A stretch of DNA of 42,891 bases, taken from positions 1 to 42,891 of the forward strand of contig CAISPG010000029.1 in assembly GCA_903887325.1 (NCBI GenBank). Reading direction: 5' to 3'. Source of the DNA: an uncultured Burkholderiales bacterium (GTDB lineage Bacteria; Pseudomonadota; Gammaproteobacteria; Burkholderiales; Burkholderiaceae_C). The notes beneath the pieces were generated by a model, which made no database searches, was not told the DNA's origin, and saw only the letters and a program-made list of their open reading frames with translations. Position numbers and translations under genes: made by a program. Shown here piece by piece: positions 1 to 6,766 of this stretch. Every line of letters starts with the position of its first letter. The first letter of the stretch is position 1.

Positions 1-58
1 AGTCCCCAGCAGATGAGATCCGCCGAGCATGCCCTAAGTCCGGAAAACGATTCAAATC

Positions 59-517
59 GTGGACAAGGGGAAAGTCAGATTTATTCAAATAAATCATGAG
101 GTTACGCTGAGTCTGACGGCAAACGTTGGGACACTAGTGAATAAAAATGAACTAGAAGCGCTTCGAATCACGACTAAGGCTCAAACGGTAGAAGTAGTGA
201 TGTCCGCTATTGCTCGCGTAGTGATAGCGTTATTTGTTTTCCTTTCAATTGTTTCTGTAATGACTGGTTTGCAAGAAATAGTTTCAGCAGAGCCTGAGGC
301 TATCAGCGCTTTAGCCACAGTCATCGCGAGTTTGAAGGTAAATGATATGCTGGGTATATTCGTTGGTTTACTAGGAACTGGCGGGTGGTTTTATGAACGC
401 AAGGGCAAGCAGCGTGCCATCAGTAAATTGGCAGACTGCCGAAGGCAAGTTGAAAAAAATGATCCGGAAAGATCTTCGAGTAATTTAGATTCCAAGGGCC
501 ATACCCCTAAAAACTAG
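59..517 (+). CDS. Small two-helix membrane protein, function unknown
   Basis: I do not recognise this 152-aa protein. It has about 48 polar N-terminal residues, a hydrophobic helix at about 50-70, a second at about 96-112, and a charged cytoplasmic-type tail rich in Lys, Arg, Glu and Ser. There is no signal peptide, so it probably sits in the inner membrane. The start is a GTG without a clear Shine-Dalgarno; the frame is closed upstream by a TAA near 35, and the first internal ATG would remove the region before helix 1. The stop is followed by an AGGAG and the next gene after a few bases, so the two are very likely co-transcribed. Base composition is clearly more AT-rich than the core genes further right, which suggests an acquired segment. 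The pair converges on the RloAB-like operon. Confidence 0.6.
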   Translation: MDKGKVRFIQINHEVTLSLTANVGTLVNKNELEALRITTKAQTVEVVMSAIARVVIALFVFLSIVSVMTGLQEIVSAEPEAISALATVIASLKVNDMLGIFVGLLGTGGWFYERKGKQRAISKLADCRRQVEKNDPERSSSNLDSKGHTPKN

Positions 518-526
518 GAGATGCGT

Positions 527-1162
527 ATGTTATTTCTCGCATTAGGTTTACATGTATCGTCGCTTATTTTGATTTGGCATTTCGTTGCGAAGCGAACTGT
601 CTTGGATCACACTCGCGACAAATTGTTCGACCTCAGAGATCAAATTCGCGCAGACCATCTCGCAAATGGCTGGGGGCTTGAAAATGATGCGTATAAGAAT
701 TTACGTAAAATGCTTAATGCATATTTACGCTACACAGAAATTTACTCCATTTGGAAGATTATTTCTTTGCATAGAAATTTATCAAAAAATCCTCACTTAA
801 CAGAATTCGTACGCAAAAAAATCAACACAAGCTTTGCAACTAAAAACGAAAAGCAAGCGCAATATATTCAGTCGGTTCGTGAAAAAGCATTTGTTATTCT
901 TACCGAGTTTTCAATTTGTTATTCAGGCTTGCTTATAGTAATTTCGATGGTAATGATGCCTTATGTTTTGCTTAAGAGTCTCATATCCATTTGTAGTTGT
1001 GGACTTAGTACCTCTCTTGAAATATTCAAGAGAGACATATTACACATCTACGGTACTTTAAAAAGAGTTTGGAAGATCTCTGCAAACGAAATGTCAAATA
1101 AGCTTCTCGATGAAACTGCATTTAATGCAGCGGTTATTGATGAACGATTACATTTTGTTTAA
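527..1162 (+). CDS. Membrane protein partner of the preceding gene, function unknown
   Basis: This 211-aa protein is not recognised. It starts with a hydrophobic segment (about residues 1-18), continues with about 110 charged, largely helical residues, and has a second long hydrophobic stretch (about 120-155) before a polar tail. I place the start at ATG 527 rather than ATG 521 because the AGGAG at 516-520 abuts 521 with no spacing but lies 6 nt before 527, which is normal. It begins 9 nt after the previous stop and is equally AT-rich, so both genes probably belong to one small operon. It ends 40 nt from the convergent RloB-like gene. The co-location with a defence-type operon makes a stress or defence role conceivable, but nothing in the sequence shows one. 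Confidence 0.6.
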   Translation: MLFLALGLHVSSLILIWHFVAKRTVLDHTRDKLFDLRDQIRADHLANGWGLENDAYKNLRKMLNAYLRYTEIYSIWKIISLHRNLSKNPHLTEFVRKKINTSFATKNEKQAQYIQSVREKAFVILTEFSICYSGLLIVISMVMMPYVLLKSLISICSCGLSTSLEIFKRDILHIYGTLKRVWKISANEMSNKLLDETAFNAAVIDERLHFV

Positions 1163-1202
1163 AAATCAGGTGCCGAAAACGCTATTCATCCTGTTCATTC
1201 AC

Positions 1203-1718
1203 TTACCGGCCTTCAAACAGCCACAACAACCTATCTAACTCTGCAATAGAAGTTCGTACCTGTTGTAAAAGCGCATAAGAAAAATACCCCGCATAGTCAT
1301 CAGCCTCATACATGTTCGTGCCAGTGATGGTCTTTAGCTGCCGTTTGCATTCATTGCTGCTAACCGGAACGGATTTGCCTAATATGTGCAATAACAATCC
1401 TTCAAGGCAAGGTGTAGCTCCAATAAGTTGGATGTTTTTATGTGTAGCATCGGAAATATTCTTAGATGACCAAATAATATCCGTGTCCAGCAAGCAAAGT
1501 TTCTGATCGAAGCTGGCAATTCGTAGCGCACCAATGGCTGTACCTATGACATTGGTTGGCCCTTTACCGCTCGCATTTCTGACTGTGACTGACACGCCTT
1601 GTCGGCCCGAACAGTAAAGCCCTCGCAGATACCGCAGAAAAGCAGCATCAGCTTTTCCTTCACCCACGGTCAGTAAAGTTTTTCGCTGTGCAATAGGAGG
1701 CGATTGATGTCTAGCCAT
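1203..1718 (-). CDS. RloB-like TOPRIM-domain protein (probable defence effector nuclease)
   Basis: This 171-aa protein has the RloB/AbiLii pattern: a TOPRIM-type acidic start (GEGKADAAFL, Glu20), a D-x-D after a hydrophobic strand (LLDTD, Asp78 and Asp80), and then the family hallmark P-C-x-E followed by LLLH (residues 103-111; typical RloB proteins read NPCFELW..LH). TOPRIM proteins of this kind paired with an AAA/ABC-type ATPase act as nuclease effectors in OLD-like, PARIS and AbiL/Rlo phage-defence systems. At 171 aa it is shorter than the roughly 200-220 aa I expect for RloB. The ATG at 1718 is preceded by AAGGG and lies 11 nt after the stop of the ATPase gene, so they form one transcription unit. 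The family call is from motifs; nuclease activity is inferred. Confidence 0.72.
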   Translation of the reverse strand: MARHQSPPIAQRKTLLTVGEGKADAAFLRYLRGLYCSGRQGVSVTVRNASGKGPTNVIGTAIGALRIASFDQKLCLLDTDIIWSSKNISDATHKNIQLIGATPCLEGLLLHILGKSVPVSSNECKRQLKTITGTNMYEADDYAGYFSYALLQQVRTSIAELDRLLWLFEGR

Positions 1719-1729
1719 TGAACCCTTGG

Positions 1730-2914
1730 TTACAACTGTGGAATAGCACCATACGAACCGCCCATGTACTTGGCGTACAAATTGTCATCAGCGCGTATGC
1801 CCTTGACCTGGTCCAGTCGCCATGCATTGCTCTGACATTGAGGGTCTTTCTCCACCAACACTACTTGAGCCTTATGAAGCAGACTCAGCACTTCCATCGA
1901 GTGGCAAGTAAAAATGATTTGTGCGTTGTGCGGGTTGGTCTCTGGTGAAAAGAACAAATCCAATATCGATACCAGCAAGTGCGGATGCAGATCGGCTTCA
2001 AGTTCGTCTATCACAGCAATACCGCCGGAGCTTAAGACAGGCAAGAGACGGAACAGCAAAAGATAGGCAGCCTGGGTGCCGCTGGACTCTTGCTTGAGCA
2101 TGATGGCGTGCTCCACATCATTGATCGTATGAACACCGAAGGGAATGTATAAATCTTCATTGTCGCCATTGGCATGGGTCACAGTTTGGCGTTCGATGCG
2201 AATATCGCTTAGACCTAAGTCCCAGCTTTTGAGCAATCGAGTCATGTTCAAGCGCAAAGTATCGTTCGCAGAATAAAAAGCAGACGCGCCAAACAATTGC
2301 CAGTCATCCAAGTGGTGTCTACCCATGACATGCATATTTGTGAAGACTTGCATGGAGCAAATCTTCATGGCCAAGGGGACTTGGTATTGAGCTGCAGTAG
2401 AAAGCAAGGACGCGTTTTCTCTTACACGTTCAGCCTCTTTTTGCAAAAAACCGAATTGATTTTGTTTGATGTCGTAGCAATGCGCGCTAGGATTCCAAAT
2501 GCGCGTAAAAACGTAAGAGAAAGCCCTGCTTAATTTGCAATAAAGATGCTCAGAATAAACGCGGGTTTCGCTGGCGACTAAGTGGTATCTCCAGTCAGTG
2601 CCGTCTAACTCAAATTCCAATTCAAATTCCGATGAATCTGCGGTAGCGCCGAAGTGAGTGGCCAATGGAATGGGCGCATCCACTTTGGCTTGAAATGAAT
2701 GGCAAATAAACCAATTCAAAAAAGCCAAAGATTTGATCAAAGTGGTTTTACCGCTGGCATTGGGGCCGATAACTGCCAATACTTTGCTGAGCTTGGTGCC
2801 CGCAGGGCTTATGAACGCGCGGTTGTCATCAGGCGTGTGTTTGTTCAGCGCCAGTGAGATGTGGACTTGATCGTGGAAGGACTGAAAGTTGTGGACGGTA
2901 AACGACTTCAACAT
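1730..2914 (-). CDS. AAA (AAA_15/AAA_21, RloA/AbiLi-like) ATPase of a defence operon
   Basis: This 394-aa ATPase has the SMC/ABC-like layout of RloA, AbiLi and OLD relatives. It opens with the typical FTVHNFQSF strand, has Walker A GPNASGKTT at residues 50-58, a long insert, an ABC-signature-like ESSGTQ, Walker B ending in IDELEADLHP at about 302-311, and a switch histidine in TCHSMEVL at about 335-342. There are no membrane segments. The gene is first in a two-gene operon with the RloB-like gene, behind a good sigma-70 promoter (2970-2998). In such pairs the ATPase is thought to sense or scaffold and the TOPRIM partner to cut. Its base composition is less GC-rich than the neighbouring topB. 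The start ATG at 2914 opens directly on the conserved N-terminal strand; no clear Shine-Dalgarno is visible. Confidence 0.8.
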   Translation of the reverse strand: MLKSFTVHNFQSFHDQVHISLALNKHTPDDNRAFISPAGTKLSKVLAVIGPNASGKTTLIKSLAFLNWFICHSFQAKVDAPIPLATHFGATADSSEFELEFELDGTDWRYHLVASETRVYSEHLYCKLSRAFSYVFTRIWNPSAHCYDIKQNQFGFLQKEAERVRENASLLSTAAQYQVPLAMKICSMQVFTNMHVMGRHHLDDWQLFGASAFYSANDTLRLNMTRLLKSWDLGLSDIRIERQTVTHANGDNEDLYIPFGVHTINDVEHAIMLKQESSGTQAAYLLLFRLLPVLSSGGIAVIDELEADLHPHLLVSILDLFFSPETNPHNAQIIFTCHSMEVLSLLHKAQVVLVEKDPQCQSNAWRLDQVKGIRADDNLYAKYMGGSYGAIPQL

Positions 2915-2928
2915 GATGAATCCAATTC

Positions 2929-3017
2929 AATAAATCACAATTATTTGTTCTAATGATACTTTTAGACTGATAATACAGGCAGTAAAAGTAAATTTCAACG
3001 ATTTATTGTGAATTATT
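2929..3017. repeat. Inverted 17-bp repeats flanking the defence promoter (possible operators)
   Basis: The segment 2929-2945 (core TCACAAT) recurs in inverted orientation at 3001-3017 (core ATTGTGA) with 14 of 17 positions identical. One copy lies just upstream of the -35 box and the other just downstream of the predicted transcription start, about 72 bp centre to centre. This placement would suit a dimeric repressor or looping, but the region is AT-rich and no regulator gene is seen nearby. Confidence 0.35.
2970..2998 (-). promoter_or_regulatory. Sigma-70 promoter of the RloA/RloB-like operon
   Basis: Read on the minus strand there is a -35 TTGAAA (2993-2998), a 17-bp spacer and a -10 TATTAT (2970-2975). 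Transcription would start near 2963, giving a leader of about 50 nt to the ATPase start at 2914. This is one of the best consensus matches in the window. Confidence 0.6.
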
Positions 3018-3119
3018 GGCTAAAGCGAAGTTAACCATGTGGGAATTCCGCAGAACTCGCGGCGTGAATATCCAGGAAATCTCAAACCGATTGGACACAA
3101 GCAGACCGCACTCCATCAA

Positions 3120-3194
3120 CAGCGCCTGAAGCAGGTCAGCCGTAGCCGACGTTGTGCAAGCATGGAGGCGAGGCCGAGCCTGCGTCAGGCGCTG
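3120..3194. repeat. Imperfect 16-bp inverted repeat downstream of topB
   Basis: CAGCGCCTGAAGCAGG at 3120-3135 pairs with CCTGCGTCAGGCGCTG at 3179-3194, 15 of 16 positions, around a 43-nt GC-rich interior. It begins about 28 nt past the topB stop. No T-run follows on either strand, so it is not a textbook terminator. It could be a dispersed repeat or structured 3' end. Confidence 0.4.
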
Positions 3195-3222
3195 TGAAAG
3201 CCGCCCTTAAAAGCACAAAGCA

Positions 3223-6174
3223 TCAACTCAAATGCGGCCCAATCAAGCCCGCAATCTCAAACATCCCCACCGTCGCCTTGCCAAACACGGCCTGCAACTT
3301 GGCATCTGCGTGTATGGTGCGTTTGTCTTTCGGGTCTTGCAGGTTGTTGGTCTTGATGTAGTCCCACAGCTTTTTCATTACCTCGGTGCGGGCCACGGCT
3401 TCGTTGCCGATCACCGCTGCCAAAGCCGCGCTGGGTGCTTTGCCCGCAGCGGCTTTTCTCGGCGCTTTGGGCTTGGCTTCTTTCACCGGCTTAGCAGCTT
3501 TTTTCGCTGCCGGGGTTTTCTTGCCGGGCATGGTTTTGCCCGCTGCTTTGGCCAGTGCGGCTGTGGTTGGTGCGCCGCCTTTTTTCGGGTACTTGCTGGG
3601 CTCGAATGCAAAGCTCACTTTGCCTGCTTCCGCGTCGTAGGCCAGGTAGGCTTTGAACGCGCGGCGGGTGCGCATGGAGACAAACTTTTCCAGCAAATCG
3701 GTTTTGCCGGTGGCCAGCAGTTTTTGTATCTGGTCGTGTTCAATCACTTGTTGCAGGATGATGCGCCCGCTCTTGAAATCACAACTCGGCGTGGGCTGGA
3801 CGTTGGTCGGCACGGATTTGCTGCACACGTAATTCGCGCCGTGCTCGTGTACCGCGCTGCCGCATTTTGGGCAGGCACCCAAATTCACCGCGTCGCCGAA
3901 CTCCACAATCTCGCCGCTCTCGGCGTTTTTGTCGTCGCCGAAGTCAAACTCCAACTTCCAGTTTTTGTCTTCGTCGCTGTATTTCAGTGCGATTTCAGCG
4001 GCGAACGGCCAACCGGCTTTAGAGCGGAAACCGTCGAGCGGACCGATTTTTTTGTCATGTAAAAACTGTTCGACTTCGGCCAACTCGAAAGTGCGCCCCG
4101 CCGGTGTTTTGCCAAACGAGAAACCGCAGCCCGGGCCTTCGGTTTCGCCCTCGGCATTGGTTTTGGCCACAGCACCCGGAGCACCGACGCAGGTGTAACG
4201 GCGGTAGTTTTCTTTGACCACACCGCCGCAGTTGGGGCAGGGCGTGGACAGGGTGGCGTAGTCGCCGGGAATGGTGTCGCGGTCGTATTCTTTGGCTTTC
4301 TTCACCATGCGACCGGTCATCTCGGCGATGTCTTGCATAAAGGCTTCGCGCGACAATTTGCCCTTTTCCATTTGCGAGAGTTTGAATTCCCAGTCGCCGG
4401 TCAGGTCGGCGCGGGACAACTCCTCTACGCCCAAGCCGCGCAACAAGGTCATGAGTTGAAACGCTTTGGCCGTCGGTATCAATTCGCGGCCTTCGCGCAG
4501 CATGTATTTTTCGTTCAGCAAACCTTCGATGATGCTTGAACGCGTGGCCGGTGTGCCCAAGCCTTTTTCCTGCATGGCTTCGCGCAGTTCATCGTCTTCT
4601 ACGGTTTTGCCCGCACCTTCCATCGCGCCCAGCAAAGTGGCTTCGCTGTAACGTGCAGGCGGGCGGGTTTTCAGGCCTTTGGGCTCGGCTTCATCCACGC
4701 GCGGTTGTTCGCCAGCGGCCAGCTTCACCAGAATCTTGCCGGACTCTTTGTCTTCTTCCTCGTCGACTTCTTTGCCGTAAATCGCTTGCCAGCCCGGGTC
4801 GATCAACACACGCCCTGTGGTTTTGAAATGGTGGTCTTTGCCCGCAGCCGTCACCTGGCTGATGCGCGTGGTGTCCATGAATTGCGCAGCCGGGTAGAAC
4901 ACGGCAATGAAGCGTCGCACCACGAAGTCATACAGTTTTTGTTCTGCATCCGACAAACCGCTGGGCGCTTCCAGCGTGGGGATGATGGCAAAGTGATCGC
5001 TGACCTTGGTGTTGTCGAACACCTTTTTCGTGGGCTTGATATAGCCTTGGGCGATAGCGGTTTTGGCAAACGGTGCCAAGTGACCCATGCTGCTTTTGGC
5101 CAGCATTTGCATGGTGTCTTTGACGGTGGGCAAATAGTCTTCGGGCAGATGGCGTGAATCGGTACGCGGGTAGGTCAGCGCTTTGTGGCGCTCGTACAGG
5201 CTTTGCGCCAGCGACAAAGTGGTTTTGGCGGAGAAACCAAAGCGGCCATTGGCCTCGCGCTGCAAGCTGGTCAGATCGAACAAACCCGGGCTGCCTTTGC
5301 TGCTGGGTTTGCTCTCTTCAGTGACGGTGGCGGTTTGCTTGCGCACCGCGTCGGCAATGGCTTGGGCCTCGTCTTGCGTCCAGACCCGGTCTTCTTTTTT
5401 CTCTGCGTCGTCTGCGTCTTTTTTGTGTTGCGGGTTAAACCATTTGCCCGCATACGTGCCAGCCTGTGCACCGAACTGCGCGTGGATTTCCCAGTAATCC
5501 CGGCTGATGAATTTGCGAATCAACTCTTCGCGCTCGACCACCACGCTCAAGGTGGGCGTTTGCACCCGACCGACGGTGGTGAGGAAAAAACCACCGTCGC
5601 GCGAATTGAACGCAGTGAAGGCGCGGGTGCCGTTGATGCCGACCAGCCAATCGGCTTCGGAGCGGCTGCGCGCCGCGTCGGCCAGGCCTTGCATTTGCGC
5701 GGCGGTTCGCAAACTGCCAAAGCCGTCGCGTATGGCTTGCGGTGTCATGGATTGCAGCCACAGGCGTTTCACCGGTTTGTCCAATGTCTTTTTGCCGCCG
5801 GCGTATTGTTCGATCAAGCGGAAAATCAATTCACCCTCGCGGCCCGCGTCACAGGCATTGATGATGGCGCTGACATCTTTGCGCTTGGCCTGCTTGACCA
5901 CCGCCGCCAGACGCGACTTGGTTTTCTCGACCGGCTTCAAATCGAAATACGGTGGAATGACGGGCAGGTGGGCAAAACTCCATTTGCCGCGTTTCACATC
6001 AAATTCTTCGGGTGCCTGAATTTCCACCAGGTGACCGACCGCGCTGGTGACCACATAGGTGTCATTTTCAAAATGATCGTCGTGCTTTTCAAATTTGCCC
6101 GCGCTCGGTGTGAGCGCCTTGACGATGTCTTGCGCAACTGAAGGTTTTTCAGCAATGACCAGTGTTTTACTCAT
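3223..6174 (-). CDS. topB: DNA topoisomerase III with Lys/Ala-rich linker and C-terminal SWIB domain
   Basis: Type IA topoisomerase of 983 aa that relaxes or decatenates DNA by single-strand passage. The N-terminal TOPRIM domain begins TLVIAEKPSVAQ and has the acidic CDAGREGE motif. The active-site tyrosine is Tyr335 in ALTYPRTDSRHLP (Tyr328 in E. coli TopB). Two C-terminal zinc-ribbon-like units follow (CPNCGG...GCGF and CPKCGS...CDFKSG). After these comes a linker dense in Lys, Ala and Pro, and the last about 70 residues form a SWIB/MDM2-type domain (VARTEVMKKLWDYIK, then NLQDPKDKR). This is much longer than E. coli TopB (653 aa). The start is the ATG at 6174, which opens exactly on the conserved MSKTLVIAEKP and is preceded by AAGGA; the longer open frame upstream is not conserved-looking. 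It is divergent from the SET-domain gene across 84 bp. Confidence 0.95.
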   Translation of the reverse strand: MSKTLVIAEKPSVAQDIVKALTPSAGKFEKHDDHFENDTYVVTSAVGHLVEIQAPEEFDVKRGKWSFAHLPVIPPYFDLKPVEKTKSRLAAVVKQAKRKDVSAIINACDAGREGELIFRLIEQYAGGKKTLDKPVKRLWLQSMTPQAIRDGFGSLRTAAQMQGLADAARSRSEADWLVGINGTRAFTAFNSRDGGFFLTTVGRVQTPTLSVVVEREELIRKFISRDYWEIHAQFGAQAGTYAGKWFNPQHKKDADDAEKKEDRVWTQDEAQAIADAVRKQTATVTEESKPSSKGSPGLFDLTSLQREANGRFGFSAKTTLSLAQSLYERHKALTYPRTDSRHLPEDYLPTVKDTMQMLAKSSMGHLAPFAKTAIAQGYIKPTKKVFDNTKVSDHFAIIPTLEAPSGLSDAEQKLYDFVVRRFIAVFYPAAQFMDTTRISQVTAAGKDHHFKTTGRVLIDPGWQAIYGKEVDEEEDKESGKILVKLAAGEQPRVDEAEPKGLKTRPPARYSEATLLGAMEGAGKTVEDDELREAMQEKGLGTPATRSSIIEGLLNEKYMLREGRELIPTAKAFQLMTLLRGLGVEELSRADLTGDWEFKLSQMEKGKLSREAFMQDIAEMTGRMVKKAKEYDRDTIPGDYATLSTPCPNCGGVVKENYRRYTCVGAPGAVAKTNAEGETEGPGCGFSFGKTPAGRTFELAEVEQFLHDKKIGPLDGFRSKAGWPFAAEIALKYSDEDKNWKLEFDFGDDKNAESGEIVEFGDAVNLGACPKCGSAVHEHGANYVCSKSVPTNVQPTPSCDFKSGRIILQQVIEHDQIQKLLATGKTDLLEKFVSMRTRRAFKAYLAYDAEAGKVSFAFEPSKYPKKGGAPTTAALAKAAGKTMPGKKTPAAKKAAKPVKEAKPKAPRKAAAGKAPSAALAAVIGNEAVARTEVMKKLWDYIKTNNLQDPKDKRTIHADAKLQAVFGKATVGMFEIAGLIGPHLS

Positions 6175-6205
6175 GAGCGTAATCCTTGCATACAATCGGT
6201 TTCTT

Positions 6206-6236
6206 CGCGTGCGCGCGCACGCGCACATGTACGTAT
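6206..6236. promoter_or_regulatory. 31-nt alternating pyrimidine-purine tract (Z-DNA-prone) between divergent genes
   Basis: Every base from 6206 to 6236 alternates pyrimidine and purine, with the first half mostly CG and GC steps and the rest CA, TG, TA and CG steps. Such tracts flip to Z-DNA under negative supercoiling. It lies inside the 84-bp divergent promoter region of topB and the SET gene, so it could couple expression to local superhelicity. The alternation is seen directly; the function is inferred. Confidence 0.5.
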
Positions 6237-6258
6237 TCAACTTAACAGAGTTTTCAAC

Positions 6259-6732
6259 TTGACCTCCCCCATCATCGCACCCGCCCATGGCAAGCGCATT
6301 GAAGTCCGCAACTCAGGCGTGCATGGCAAGGGCGTGTTTGCGCTGGTGCCTATCGCCAAAGGCGAAATCATCATTGAATACTTAGGCGAGGTCATCAGCT
6401 GGAAAAAAGCGCAAAAACGCCATCCCCACGACCCCAGCGATCCTAACCATACGTTTTATTTCCACGTCAGTAAAAAAAATGTGATCGATGCACTTTACGG
6501 CGGCAATGACGCACGCTGGATCAACCACGCGTGTGCACCCAATTGCGAAGCCGACGAGGCCGGCGGGCGTATTTTCATCCGGACGCTGCGCAAAATCAAA
6601 GCCGGGGAAGAGTTGAATTACGACTACGGCCTGGTGATAGACGAGAAATACACGCCCGAGCTGCTGGCCGAATACCCCTGCCGCTGCGGTGCCCGGGTGT
6701 GTCGCGGCACCTTGCTGTCGCCCAAAGACTGA
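6259..6732 (+). CDS. SET-domain protein-lysine methyltransferase
   Basis: A 157-aa stand-alone SET protein. It carries the N-terminal IEVRNSGVHGKGVFA and IIEYLGEVI segments that bind S-adenosylmethionine, the pseudoknot motif RWINHACAPNCEA, the GEELNYDYG motif with the catalytic tyrosine, and a post-SET-like cysteine cluster CRCGARVC near the C-terminus that would bind zinc with a cysteine of the NHxCxPN loop. SET enzymes transfer methyl groups to protein lysines; bacterial substrates are mostly unknown. The start is taken as TTG 6259 because no ATG precedes the conserved HGKRIEVRNSG and the frame begins there; the signal is weak. It is divergent from topB, whose Lys/Ala-rich tail is an obvious but untested candidate substrate. 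birA follows 34 bp downstream. Confidence 0.88.
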   Translation: MTSPIIAPAHGKRIEVRNSGVHGKGVFALVPIAKGEIIIEYLGEVISWKKAQKRHPHDPSDPNHTFYFHVSKKNVIDALYGGNDARWINHACAPNCEADEAGGRIFIRTLRKIKAGEELNYDYGLVIDEKYTPELLAEYPCRCGARVCRGTLLSPKD

Positions 6733-6766
6733 AGCCGGCGCTTCGCTCTGACCTGGCCGCACACCC

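Larger units (their letters stand above)
2915..3222. other. Gene-free stretch between the defence operon and topB
   Basis: About 308 bp without a credible gene. The part next to the ATPase (2915-3020) is AT-rich and carries the promoter and the flanking inverted repeats. The part next to topB (3020-3222) is GC-rich and carries a long imperfect inverted repeat (3120-3194). A short plus-strand open frame from 3152 runs into topB antisense and is not supported. Confidence 0.6.

Noticed and set aside
3120-3194. Integron attC site or retron-like structure
   Set aside because: The repeat lacks the attC core sequences (GTTRRRY and RYYYAAC in the right places), and no integrase or reverse transcriptase is present.
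5185-6141. 318-codon open frame antisense to topB
   Set aside because: Shadow of a GC-rich gene; low-complexity composition and no recognisable domain.
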